A DNA stretch of 15,146 nucleotides, from assembly GCA_021780935.1 (NCBI GenBank), contig JAJXXT010000118.1, forward strand, positions 1-15,146, read 5' to 3'. The notes beneath the pieces were generated by a model. It was not told the DNA's origin. It ran no database searches and saw nothing but the letters and a program-made list of their open reading frames with translations. Made by a program: the position numbers and the translations under genes. The stretch comes from Pseudomonadota bacterium (GTDB lineage: Bacteria > Pseudomonadota > Alphaproteobacteria > Acetobacterales > Acetobacteraceae). Of this stretch, positions 1 through 7,105 are shown one piece after another (position 1 is the first letter of the stretch; each line of letters begins with the position of its first letter).

Positions 1-67
1 GCGGCGCGCGGCGGCGACGCGGCCCGGCGCCGTGGCGCGGGAGCCGGCGGCCGCCGTCACGCCCTGA
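1..67 (+). CDS. possible 3' end of an upstream gene (partial)
   Basis: Reading from base 2, an open frame runs from the left edge to a TGA at 65-67. It encodes 21 Ala/Pro/Arg-rich residues ending in AAAVTP, and all 21 third positions are G or C, like the genes further right. This would fit the low-complexity tail of a plus-strand protein whose body lies outside the window. The stretch is too short to identify, and the other plus frames are also open here because the DNA is so GC-rich. I treat it as a weak call. Confidence 0.25.
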   Translation, partial: RRAAATRPGAVAREPAAAVTP

Positions 68-351
68 GCGGCGTCCAGCCGGTTGCGAACACACGCTGCC
101 GGGCGTGGCCGAGGTCCGGCCGCTCGATCGGGCTGAGCGGGATGTTCGGACTGACCGGGGAGGCGGAACAGAAATCCGACGCGTGCGCAGCGCCGCGAGA
201 CGGAGTATGACGGACGCATCTCAGGGCATGGGCCGCGCCACTCGACCCGCGGGCGTGTTCTATCCAGCTGTTTGATCGCCTACGTTTGTCCCATCTGCCG
301 AGTCCGTCTGATGGGGCATGATTCGAGCCGCCGCCAAGGGAGGAATAGAGA
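68..351. other. intergenic region upstream of the permease gene
   Basis: I see no credible gene, RNA gene or strong hairpin here. Short open frames exist on both strands but lack a ribosome-binding site and family resemblance. The region must hold the promoter of the permease gene, but I cannot point to a convincing -35/-10 pair. The only clear signal is the Shine-Dalgarno sequence AAGGGAGGAA at 336-345, directly ahead of the ATG at 352. Confidence 0.5.
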
Positions 352-1692
352 ATGCCAGGAACCAGTGCGCCCGCCGTGTCGGGCGGCCACACGCTATCTG
401 AAGCAGAACATAGCGCTCAACTGCGCCGCGCGGTCCTCGCCAGCACGATCGGGACCACCATCGAGTGGTATGACTTCTTCCTCTACAGCATCGTGACTGG
501 CCTGGTGTTCGCCAAGCTCTATTTTCCGAAGTCGGACCCGCTGGTGGGGACGCTCGAAGCCTTCCTGATCTATGCCGTGGGCTTCATCGCACGCCCGGTC
601 GGTGCGGCGATCTTCGGTCATTACGGCGATCGCATCGGACGGAAATCGACGCTGATCGCGACCTTGTTGCTGATGGGGCTTGCCACATTCGCGGTGGCGC
701 TGGTACCCACATACACGACCATCGGGATATGGGGCGCGGTATTGCTGACCGTGCTTCGCTTCATCCAGGGTGTCGGCGTCGGTGGCGAGTGGGGCGGGTC
801 GGTGCTGCTGGCCATGGAGTGGACGCGCACCAACAAGCATCGCGGCTTCGTCGCGTCCTGGCCACAACTGGGAGTACCCGCAGGGCTGTTCATCGCCAAT
901 CTTGCCGTGCTCGTGTTCAGCGCCGTCTCCGGGGGTGACTTCCTGGTCTGGGGCTGGCGCATCCCCTTCCTGCTCAGCATCATCCTCGTCGGGATCGGGT
1001 TGTGGATCCGGCTTGGCATCCTCGAAACGCCGACTTTTCGGGGCCTGGTCGAAAACAACCGGCTGGAGCGCGCGCCGATGATCGAGGTGTGGCGCAAGCA
1101 TCCCGGCGAGATCCTGCTGAGCTCGCTCGCACGCCTGGCCGAGCAGGCGCCGTTCTATATTTTCACCGCGTTCGTGTTCTCCTACGGCGTCGGCGCGCTG
1201 AAGGTTTCCCGCGACCTGCTGCTGGTCTCCGTGCTGGCGGCTTCGGTGGTCTCGCTGGTGACGATCCCGCTCGCCGGGCATCTCTCCGATCGGATCGGGC
1301 GCCGCAAGGTCTATATGTTCGGCGCGCTCCTGATCGGGGTGTTCGGCTGGCTCTATTTCGCGATGCTCGATACGAAGGAGCCGCTTTTCATTTTCATCGC
1401 CATCGTCCTGTCGCTGATCCCGCACGACATCATGTACGGTCCACAGGCGGCACTGATCGCGGAGAGCTTCACGCCGCGGCTGCGCTACAGCGGTGCCTCG
1501 GTCGGCTACCAGCTGGCCTCGATCATCGCCGGCGGTCCGGCGCCGCTGATCGCAACCGCGCTGTTCGCAACCTATCATTCGGGCTATGCCATCGCCGCCT
1601 TCATCGCCGGCTGCAGCGTCGTCAGCCTGATCGCGACGGCGTTGCTGAAGGACTACACGAACCGGGACATTTCCGCCGAGTACGACGACTGA
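352..1692 (+). CDS. MFS transporter, metabolite:H+ symporter (MHS) family
   Basis: This 446-residue inner-membrane permease most likely couples uptake of a small organic acid, or a betaine-like solute, to protons. The MHS hallmark TIGTTIEWYDFFLY lies at residues 32-45. The MFS motif A appears twice, as GHYGDRIGRK (89-98) after TM2 and GHLSDRIGRR (309-318) in the second half, as expected of a 12-TM duplicated fold. RFIQGVGVGGEWGG (136-149) is also typical of the family that includes ShiA, KgtP and ProP. Length is normal and the N-terminus is cytoplasmic with no signal peptide. The ATG at 352 has a good GGGAGGAA site. The gene stands alone; the next gene on the strand starts 485 bases later, beyond a hairpin. 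The family is secure, but the substrate cannot be read from the sequence. A link to the downstream hydroxylase is only a guess. Confidence 0.93.
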   Translation: MPGTSAPAVSGGHTLSEAEHSAQLRRAVLASTIGTTIEWYDFFLYSIVTGLVFAKLYFPKSDPLVGTLEAFLIYAVGFIARPVGAAIFGHYGDRIGRKSTLIATLLLMGLATFAVALVPTYTTIGIWGAVLLTVLRFIQGVGVGGEWGGSVLLAMEWTRTNKHRGFVASWPQLGVPAGLFIANLAVLVFSAVSGGDFLVWGWRIPFLLSIILVGIGLWIRLGILETPTFRGLVENNRLERAPMIEVWRKHPGEILLSSLARLAEQAPFYIFTAFVFSYGVGALKVSRDLLLVSVLAASVVSLVTIPLAGHLSDRIGRRKVYMFGALLIGVFGWLYFAMLDTKEPLFIFIAIVLSLIPHDIMYGPQAALIAESFTPRLRYSGASVGYQLASIIAGGPAPLIATALFATYHSGYAIAAFIAGCSVVSLIATALLKDYTNRDISAEYDD

Positions 1693-1715
1693 ATTCGCCA
1701 CCGCTGCGGACTGCG

Positions 1716-1740
1716 GCCGCCAGGGCAAAGCCCCGGCGGC
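1716..1740 (+). terminator. hairpin after the permease gene
   Basis: Bases 1716-1726 pair with 1730-1740, giving an 11-bp stem with one A/C mismatch and an AAA loop, 23 bases after the permease stop codon. No T-run follows. It would work only as a weak or Rho-assisted terminator, or as a 3' stabilising hairpin. A smaller stem (CCCGC/GCGGG) follows at 1771-1783. Confidence 0.45.
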
Positions 1741-2084
1741 TCGGTCCGGCGGCGAAACCGCTTGACCATGCCCGCTGGGCGGGATCAATATCGTCAACGG
1801 AAGGCCGCCAGAACGCGCGGTCGGGGAATAAGCCAGCGCTGTCTGGTGGGAGAGAAATGATTCCGGTTCCGGGCTCGTCCTGCCTGTCCTCGCGTATGCC
1901 GGGACAATCTGCGGCGCGGTTCGCCTCCGGTGTTCGTTGGGCTCGTTATACTCAACGGGGCATAGCGGGTCAAGTGGAAATTATCGGCGGCTCGACGAGT
2001 GGTGCCTCGGCCGGCAGGACGGAAGCGTTCCGCCCATGGCGATCGCCGGTGGCATTGGGCACCACTGTGCTCTTTGCACGCACT

Positions 2085-2103
2085 CCGCGCGCACCGCGCG
2101 CGG
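2085..2103. other. perfect 8-bp GC hairpin in the hydroxylase upstream region
   Basis: CCGCGCGC at 2085-2092 pairs fully with GCGCGCGG at 2096-2103 around an ACC loop, 74 bases before the start codon of the 2Fe-2S subunit. It could be an operator half-site pair or a leader hairpin. Alternating C and G runs form such palindromes easily in GC-rich DNA, so its role is open. Confidence 0.35.
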
Positions 2104-2177
2104 GCTCAATCGGGGTACGGGGGCGGCACGCCGTCTGTCCGTCCTTTTTGCCTGTGACAACTGAACGGAGCTGATCA

Positions 2178-2630
2178 ATGATCACTTTGCGCGTGAATGG
2201 GCAGGTGCAGGCCTACGATGGCGATCCATCGCTGCCCCTGCTGTGGTACCTCAGGGACGAGCTGGGGCTGACCGGGTCCAAGTTTGGCTGCGGTGAAGGC
2301 CTGTGCGGCGCCTGCACGGTGCATCTCGCCGGCAATGCCGTGCGGTCCTGCGCCGTGTCCATGGCGGACGCGGCCGGCCACGAGGTCGTGACCATCGAGG
2401 GGCTCGATCCGCGCGGGGATCATCCGGTGCAGCGCGCCTGGCGCGCGGTGAACGTTCCGCAGTGCGGCTTCTGCCAAGCCGGGCAGATCATGCAGGCGGC
2501 GGCGCTGCTGGCGAAGACGCCGAACCCGACGGAACAGCAGATCATAGAGGCCATGGACGGCAACATCTGTCGGTGCGGCTGCTATCAGCGCATCCAGACC
2601 GCTGTCCGCGCGGCCGCGACAGGAGTTTGA
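2178..2630 (+). CDS. 2Fe-2S subunit of a molybdenum hydroxylase (IorA/CoxS-like)
   Basis: The product is a 150-residue electron-transfer subunit of the xanthine dehydrogenase superfamily. It passes electrons from the molybdenum cofactor of its partner through two 2Fe-2S clusters. The plant-ferredoxin-like cluster is held by C38, C43, C46 and C58 ([14 protein letters not shown]). The second, in the helical C-terminal domain, is held by C96 and C99 (CGFC) and by C131 and C133 (CRCGCY). All eight cysteines are present and the length is normal. There is no signal peptide, so export would need to be with the Tat-bearing partner encoded 3 bases downstream. Start choice rests on ACGGAG eight bases before the ATG and on the family-typical beginning MITLRVNG. 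The closest type is isoquinoline 1-oxidoreductase alpha, but the same architecture serves aldehyde and N-heterocycle oxidoreductases, so I give no symbol. Confidence 0.95.
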   Translation: MITLRVNGQVQAYDGDPSLPLLWYLRDELGLTGSKFGCGEGLCGACTVHLAGNAVRSCAVSMADAAGHEVVTIEGLDPRGDHPVQRAWRAVNVPQCGFCQAGQIMQAAALLAKTPNPTEQQIIEAMDGNICRCGCYQRIQTAVRAAATGV

Positions 2631-2633
2631 TCC

Positions 2634-4946
2634 ATGTCCCACATCGATAATCCCTCCCACATCATCGAGAATGTCAGCCGCCGCGGCGTGCTGAAGGGCG
2701 TCGTCGCCACCGGCGCGGTGATCCTCGTCGCACGCAGCCGGCCCGCCCAGGCTGCGGGGTCGCTGCCGAAATACACGACCGGCGCCAGCGCGATGCCGCA
2801 TGGCACGGTGAATGATCCGCACATCTTCGTCGCCATCGACAGCGCCGGCCTTGTCACCATCGTCGCAGCCCGCGCCGAAATGGGCACGGGAGCTGCCCGC
2901 ACGTCGCTGCCGATGATCCTGGCCGACGAGATGGAGGCTGACTGGGCGCGCGTTCGCATCGTCCAGGGCGAAGGCAACGAGGTCAAATACGGCAACCAGG
3001 ATACTGACGGTTCACGCAGCGTTCGGCACTGGCTGTGGCCGATGCGCGAATGCGGCGCGGCGATGCGCATGATGCTCGAGACTGCCGCGGCAGCACGCTG
3101 GGGCGTGCCCGTCGAGGAGGTCGAGGCGACCAATCACGAGGTCGTGCACCACGGCTCCGGCCGTCGTGTCGGCTATGGCGTGGTGGCGGCGGATGCCGCG
3201 AAGCTTGCCACGCCGGCGCGCGAGACGCTGCGCTTCAAGGATCCGGCGGCGTTCCGTTACATCGGCACCGGCTCGATCCCGGGCGTCGACCTGTTCGACA
3301 TCACCACCGGCCGGGCTACCTACGGCCAGGACGTCCGGCTGCCGGGCATGAAATATGCCGTCATCGCCCGCCCGCCCGTGCTGAACGGCAAGCTGGTTTC
3401 CTTCGACGCGACCGAAGCGATGAAGGTTCCGGGCGTCGAGAAGGTGATGGAGGTGAAGGGCTGGACGTGGCCGGCGAAGTTCCAGCCGCTCGGCGGCGTC
3501 GCCGTGATCGCGCGCAACACCGGCGCGGCGATCAAGGGCCGCGACAAGCTCAAGATCGTCTGGGATGACGGCGAGCACGCCTCGTACAATTCCGACAGTT
3601 ACCGCGAGGCGCTGAAGGCCACCGCGGCGAAGCCGGGCGAGGTGGCGCGCAACGAGGGTGATATCGACGCGGCCATGAAGGGCGCGGCGAAGATCATCAC
3701 CGCCGAGTACTACCTGCCGCACATCGCTCACGCCACCATGGAGCCGCTCGCGGCGACGGCGGTGGTGACGGATGCCGGGGCTGAAATCTGGTCCTCGGTG
3801 CAGAGTCCCGGCGGCACGCGCGATGACGTCGCCAAGACGCTCGGCCTGCCGGTCGAGAAGGTCGTCGTCAATAACATGCTCCTCGGCGGTGGTTTCGGCC
3901 GCAAGTCGAAGTGCGACTACGCGCAGGAAGCGGCGCTGCTTTCGAAGGCCCTGGGCGGCACGCCGGTGAAGGTGACCTGGACGCGCGAGGACGACCTGCA
4001 GCACGATTATCTGCACACCGTCGCGTGGCAGCGTATCGATGCCGCGCTCGACTCGAACAACAAGGTGATCGGCTGGCGTCACCGCAGCGTCGCGCCAACG
4101 ATCTGGTCGACCTTCATGCCGGATCCGAAGCATCTGCAGCCGCTCGAGACGAGCATGGGCCTGATCGACATGCCCTTCGACATCGCCAATATCCGTTGTG
4201 AGACGGGTGAGGCGGCGGCGCATACGCGCATCGGCTGGTTCCGCTCGGTGATCAACATCCCGCAAGGGTTCGCGGTGCAGAGTTTCGCCGCCGAACTCGC
4301 GGCGGCGACCGGCAAAGACCAGAAGGAGATGCTGCTCGAACTGATCGGCCCGCCGCGCATCGTCGATCCGCGGAAGTCGGTCAAGGAGCTGTGGAACTAC
4401 GGCGAGCCGTTCGAATCCTACCCGATCGACACCGGACGCCTTGCCCGCGTGCTCGAACTGGCGGCGGAGAAGGCCGGCTGGGGACGCAAGATGCCGGAAG
4501 GCCACGGGCTCGGCATCGCCGTGCACCGCAGCTTCGTCAGCTACATCGCCACCGTCGTCGAGGTCGCGGTGAACAAGGACGGCAGCTGGTCGATCCCGCG
4601 CGTGGACACCGCGATCGATTGCGGCTTCCATGTCAACCCGGAACGCATCACCTCGCAGATCGAGGGCGCGGCGGTGATGGGTCTGAGCATTGCCAAGTAC
4701 GGCGCGATCACCTTCAAGAATGGCCGTGTCCAGCAGAGCAACTTCAACGACTACCAGGTCGCCCGCATCAGCGAGGCACCGAAGGTGACCAACGTCTACA
4801 TCGTTCCGGCCGGCATCGAAGTGCCGCCGAGCGGCGTCGGCGAGCCGGGCGTGCCGCCCTTCGCGCCGGCGCTCTGCAATGCGATCTTCAATGCCACCGG
4901 CAAGCGCATCCGCCAACTGCCGATCGGCAATACGATCGCGATCTGA
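2634..4946 (+). CDS. molybdopterin-binding subunit of a molybdenum hydroxylase (IorB-like), Tat-exported
   Basis: This 770-residue catalytic subunit would oxidise or hydroxylate an aldehyde or N-heterocycle using water, at a molybdenum cofactor in the periplasm. Residues 1-40 form a Tat signal: SRRGVLK (15-21), a hydrophobic stretch, then a likely cleavage after AQA (38-40). A first cofactor-domain segment with [14 protein letters not shown] (80-93) is followed by the aldehyde-oxidase hammerhead-type domain (about 224-310). The cofactor-binding loop GGGFGRK is at 418-424. E737 in GVGEPG matches the position of the catalytic glutamate of xanthine dehydrogenase. This order is that of IorB-type subunits, with full length and no break. 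The start lies 3 bases after the previous stop, with AGGAG inside the upstream gene, so the two are co-translated. No FAD subunit, cytochrome c subunit or XdhC/MobA-type maturation gene is adjacent. The substrate is unknown. Confidence 0.94.
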   Translation: MSHIDNPSHIIENVSRRGVLKGVVATGAVILVARSRPAQAAGSLPKYTTGASAMPHGTVNDPHIFVAIDSAGLVTIVAARAEMGTGAARTSLPMILADEMEADWARVRIVQGEGNEVKYGNQDTDGSRSVRHWLWPMRECGAAMRMMLETAAAARWGVPVEEVEATNHEVVHHGSGRRVGYGVVAADAAKLATPARETLRFKDPAAFRYIGTGSIPGVDLFDITTGRATYGQDVRLPGMKYAVIARPPVLNGKLVSFDATEAMKVPGVEKVMEVKGWTWPAKFQPLGGVAVIARNTGAAIKGRDKLKIVWDDGEHASYNSDSYREALKATAAKPGEVARNEGDIDAAMKGAAKIITAEYYLPHIAHATMEPLAATAVVTDAGAEIWSSVQSPGGTRDDVAKTLGLPVEKVVVNNMLLGGGFGRKSKCDYAQEAALLSKALGGTPVKVTWTREDDLQHDYLHTVAWQRIDAALDSNNKVIGWRHRSVAPTIWSTFMPDPKHLQPLETSMGLIDMPFDIANIRCETGEAAAHTRIGWFRSVINIPQGFAVQSFAAELAAATGKDQKEMLLELIGPPRIVDPRKSVKELWNYGEPFESYPIDTGRLARVLELAAEKAGWGRKMPEGHGLGIAVHRSFVSYIATVVEVAVNKDGSWSIPRVDTAIDCGFHVNPERITSQIEGAAVMGLSIAKYGAITFKNGRVQQSNFNDYQVARISEAPKVTNVYIVPAGIEVPPSGVGEPGVPPFAPALCNAIFNATGKRIRQLPIGNTIAI

Positions 4947-4953
4947 CCCCGAC

Positions 4954-4988
4954 CCGGAGCGCGCCCGCGGCAAGCGGGAGCGCTCCGG
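4954..4988 (+). other. first of three hairpins after the hydroxylase operon
   Basis: Bases 4954-4968 pair with 4974-4988, giving a 15-bp stem with one G/A mismatch and a 5-base loop, beginning 8 bases after the stop codon of the molybdopterin subunit. There is no T-run. It probably protects the mRNA 3' end or assists termination. Confidence 0.55.
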
Positions 4989-5001
4989 ACGCGGGTTCGC
5001 C

Positions 5002-5033
5002 GGTCGCGGCGTCCCGACTTTGCCGCCGCGACC
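5002..5033 (+). other. second of three hairpins after the hydroxylase operon
   Basis: GGTCGCGGCG at 5002-5011 pairs perfectly with CGCCGCGACC at 5024-5033 across a 12-base loop. A pyrimidine-rich GTTCCTTT follows, which is not a proper T-run. It lies between the first hairpin and the classical terminator. Confidence 0.5.
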
Positions 5034-5043
5034 GTTCCTTTCG

Positions 5044-5077
5044 CGCCGCCGGAAACTGCTCCGGCGGCGTTTTTCTT
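5044..5077 (+). terminator. Rho-independent terminator of the hydroxylase operon
   Basis: CGCCGCCGGA (5044-5053) pairs perfectly with TCCGGCGGCG (5060-5069) around the loop AACTGC, followed directly by TTTTTCTT (5070-5077). This is a textbook intrinsic terminator for plus-strand transcription from the hydroxylase genes. In the opposite direction the stem is followed by no T-run, so it should not end transcripts of the convergent kinase gene efficiently. Confidence 0.92.
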
Positions 5078-5089
5078 GGCCCGAGCACG

Positions 5090-6583
5090 TCAGCCGGGCC
5101 GCGGCAGCGCCGCCATGAGCTCCTTGGTCTGCTCGTAGAGGCGCCGGTAGAGGCTGAACTGCGCCCCGTAGAGCGCTGCCAGTTCCGCGCGCGGCGTGAC
5201 GCTGGTGCGGACCGGATTCCACGCCGCGAGGGCCGCGGGATCGGCATCGCCGACTGCAAGCGCCGCCAGCATCGCATCGCCCAGCGAGGCGCCGATGGTC
5301 TCGCGCGGCACGATCTGCTCCAGGCCGCAGATGTCCGAGACCGCCTGCATCCACACCGGGTTGCGCGTCCCGCCGCCGGCGACGAGGACGCGCCGCGGCG
5401 CTTCGGCATAGGCCGAGAGCGCGTGACGGACGGAACAGGCGACCCCCTCGAGCACGGCGCGGAACAGATGACCGCGGGTGTGCGTGAGATCCAGTCCGAA
5501 GACGCAGCCGCGTGCCTGTGGGTCGTGGATCGGCGTGCGCTCGCCAGAGAAATACGGCAACACGACGAGCCCGGCTGCGCCCGGCGGCGTGGCGGCGGCT
5601 TCCTCGGCGAGGCGCGTCATCGCCGTCTCGGCCGGCAATTCGCGGGCGAAGTGCTCGCGGAACCACTGCGTCAACGTGCCGCTCGTGGCGAGTCCGGCCT
5701 GGCTCGCATGCAGGCCAGGGCGAAGCCAGGGCGCATACCACAACCGAGCGTCGAACACCGGCGCCTCGGTGAGCAGGATGGTGAATATCGTCGAGCCATA
5801 CATCAGCATCATCTCGCCTGGCGCAGTGACGCCGACGCTGAAAGCCTCGGCCGCGGCATCGATGGTACCGACGGTGACCGGCGTGCCGGCGGCGAGTCCC
5901 GTGGCCGCGGCGGCCTCGCGCGTGATCGCGCCGGCGATGTCGGTGGCCTCACCCAGGCGCGGCAAGCGTGCCGGTTCGAGCAAGCCAAGCTCAGGCGGCG
6001 CAGCCCAGACTCGGGCAGTGGCATCGTAGAGCGGGCTGAACCCGGCGGCGGTAAAATGGTCCATCACCGCCACCCCGGTCAGCCGCTCGACGAGGAAGGA
6101 GGTCGCGGTGTGGAAGCGGGCAGCGCGGGCAAAAATCTCCGGCCGGTTCCGCTGCAGCCAGAGGATTTTCGGCCCGACCGACTGCGCGGTGAGCCGGTTG
6201 CCGCCATGGGCGATGAGCCGCGCCTCGCCGATGCGCTCGGTGAGTTCGGCGATCTCCCGTGCGGCGCGGGTATCGACACCGTAGAGCACCGCGTTACCAA
6301 GCGGCGCGCCGGCAGCGTTCACGGGAAGCATGCAGGGGCCGATCGCACTCACCCCGATGCCCCGGATCTCGCGCGGATCCATGCGCGTCTGCGCCAGCAG
6401 GCGCCCCGCGATCTCGCGCAGCCCGTCCCACCAATCCTCGATCGGCCGGTGTTCGGCCCAGCCCGGCTCGGGCACCAGCATGCGGTGCCGCCGAGCGGCG
6501 TTGGCGAGAATGCGCCCGGTGGCGTCGACGAGGACACCCTTGGCCTCGAAGGTGCCGATGTCGATGCCGAGATATGCCCGCAT
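5090..6583 (-). CDS. FGGY-family carbohydrate kinase (xylulokinase-like)
   Basis: This 497-residue cytoplasmic kinase would phosphorylate a sugar, pentulose or polyol with ATP. The N-terminal phosphate-binding motif GIDIGTFEAKG is at residues 6-16, and YGVDTRA (101-107) is characteristic of the family. GTIDAAAEAFSVG (239-251) carries the likely catalytic base D242. GERTP and then VAGGGTRNPVWMQAVSD mark the C-terminal FGGY domain, followed by GASLGDAMLAAL. Length is typical. The ATG at 6583 is chosen because GGAGG (reverse of 6589-6593) sits five bases ahead and the family N-terminus begins there; an in-frame ATG at 6745 would add 54 implausible residues. No sugar transporter, isomerase or dehydrogenase lies beside it, so the substrate stays unknown. 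A 16-bp inverted repeat lies 17 bases upstream of the start codon. Confidence 0.9.
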   Translation of the reverse strand: MRAYLGIDIGTFEAKGVLVDATGRILANAARRHRMLVPEPGWAEHRPIEDWWDGLREIAGRLLAQTRMDPREIRGIGVSAIGPCMLPVNAAGAPLGNAVLYGVDTRAAREIAELTERIGEARLIAHGGNRLTAQSVGPKILWLQRNRPEIFARAARFHTATSFLVERLTGVAVMDHFTAAGFSPLYDATARVWAAPPELGLLEPARLPRLGEATDIAGAITREAAAATGLAAGTPVTVGTIDAAAEAFSVGVTAPGEMMLMYGSTIFTILLTEAPVFDARLWYAPWLRPGLHASQAGLATSGTLTQWFREHFARELPAETAMTRLAEEAAATPPGAAGLVVLPYFSGERTPIHDPQARGCVFGLDLTHTRGHLFRAVLEGVACSVRHALSAYAEAPRRVLVAGGGTRNPVWMQAVSDICGLEQIVPRETIGASLGDAMLAALAVGDADPAALAAWNPVRTSVTPRAELAALYGAQFSLYRRLYEQTKELMAALPRPG

Positions 6584-6588
6584 GTCTG

Positions 6589-6593
6589 CCTCC
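6589..6593 (-). promoter_or_regulatory. ribosome-binding site that sets the kinase start
   Basis: On the minus strand GGAGG ends five bases before the ATG at 6583. This favours the 497-residue form over the longer open frame beginning at 6745, which has no comparable site. Confidence 0.75.
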
Positions 6594-6600
6594 GACGCTG

Positions 6601-6644
6601 CCATCCGGTCCGGCGGCAGCCTAGAGCACCGTCGGACCGGATGG
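6601..6644. promoter_or_regulatory. 16-bp inverted repeat in the kinase leader
   Basis: Bases 6601-6616 are complementary to 6629-6644 with a single G-T wobble, around the 12-base loop CAGCCTAGAGCA. The repeat lies in the 164-base divergent gap, ending 17 bases before the kinase start on the minus strand. It could be a regulator's operator, an mRNA leader hairpin just upstream of the ribosome site, or a dispersed intergenic repeat. Its CTAGAGCAC string recurs at 9436-9444 in another intergenic palindrome, which favours the last reading. Confidence 0.55.
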
Positions 6645-6747
6645 AATTCGTCGGGTCGGACACGCCGGTGAGGGGTTGCGGCCGGCTGGACCGCACGCCT
6701 CCTCGCGGGCAATGCTCGCCGGAACGGTGACCAGGAGAGGCACACCC

Positions 6748-6999
6748 ATGGACGGAAGCCAGCTGCAGAAGATCGGGTTTGGGCTGCAACTCGGGTTGGG
6801 AATGATCGCCGTGCTTGGCGGCGAGTGGACGCTGTTCGTCGCCCTCGGCCGGCTGACAGGGCCGGTGGCCGCCGCAGTGATCGCTCTCAACATCGTGATT
6901 GTTGGCGGGATCGTTCTGCTGGGTGGCATGATCGGCTTTCTGCAGACAAGAATCCAACAAATAAATCAACACTATAACGAACTTGTGCGCCAAAAATGA
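6748..6999 (+). CDS. small two-TM membrane protein, unknown function
   Basis: I do not recognise this 83-residue protein. After a short polar start (MDGSQLQK) come two hydrophobic, glycine-rich stretches at about residues 9-33 and 40-67. A polar C-terminal tail follows (TRIQQINQHYNELVRQK) that could form an amphipathic helix. AGGAGAGG at 6733-6740 sits seven bases before the ATG, a good site, and favours this start over upstream in-frame ATGs. The last third is less GC-rich than its surroundings. It is divergent from the kinase and 106 bases upstream of the PEP-CTERM gene on the same strand, so co-transcription with the latter is possible. It may be a single-subunit membrane peptide or an accessory factor; nothing more can be inferred. 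Confidence 0.72.
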   Translation: MDGSQLQKIGFGLQLGLGMIAVLGGEWTLFVALGRLTGPVAAAVIALNIVIVGGIVLLGGMIGFLQTRIQQINQHYNELVRQK

Positions 7000-7105
7000 C
7001 AGATATGTGACGCCAAACGTGTTTGTTACAGTTTTTCGCCATCTTGCGCGTCATTCGATCGGCACGTTAAGAATTTGCTATCGAATTGGGAAATGGGAGA
7101 GGACG

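Larger units (their letters stand above)
1693..2177. other. 485-base intergenic gap between permease and hydroxylase operon
   Basis: No gene is convincing here. The open frames that cross the gap lack ribosome-binding sites and look like composition artefacts. The gap holds the hairpin at 1716-1740, a smaller one at 1771-1783, and an 8-bp perfect GC stem at 2085-2103. TATACT at 1947-1952 resembles a -10 box but has no matching -35 element at normal spacing. The promoter of the hydroxylase operon should lie here. The last 20 bases carry the ribosome site ACGGAG for the start at 2178. Confidence 0.5.

Noticed and set aside
394..1797. 467-residue minus-strand open frame opposite the permease gene
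   Set aside because: Its product is rich in Arg, Asp, Gln and His with no domain, the usual pattern of a reverse-strand shadow of a membrane-protein gene; the plus-strand frame has the MHS motifs and a ribosome site.
2056..2069. possible sigma-54 promoter with GG and GC at 10-base spacing
   Set aside because: The flanking bases do not match TGGCAC and TTGCA well, and no enhancer-binding regulator is nearby.
352..4946. permease and hydroxylase as one catabolic operon
   Set aside because: A 485-base gap with a hairpin separates them and nothing ties their substrates together.
3012..5741. 909-residue minus-strand open frame across the molybdopterin subunit and the kinase gene
   Set aside because: It spans two well-supported genes and the terminator, and is Arg/Asp-rich without motifs. 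Long antisense frames are common in GC-rich DNA.
4391..6730. 779-residue plus-strand open frame over the end of the hydroxylase and opposite the kinase
   Set aside because: It crosses the strong terminator, has no family resemblance and has low-complexity Arg/Gly composition.
7044..7072. possible promoter TTGCGC-17 bases-TTAAGA before the PEP-CTERM gene
   Set aside because: Spacing is right, but only three of six and two of six bases match the consensus boxes, so it is not supportable.
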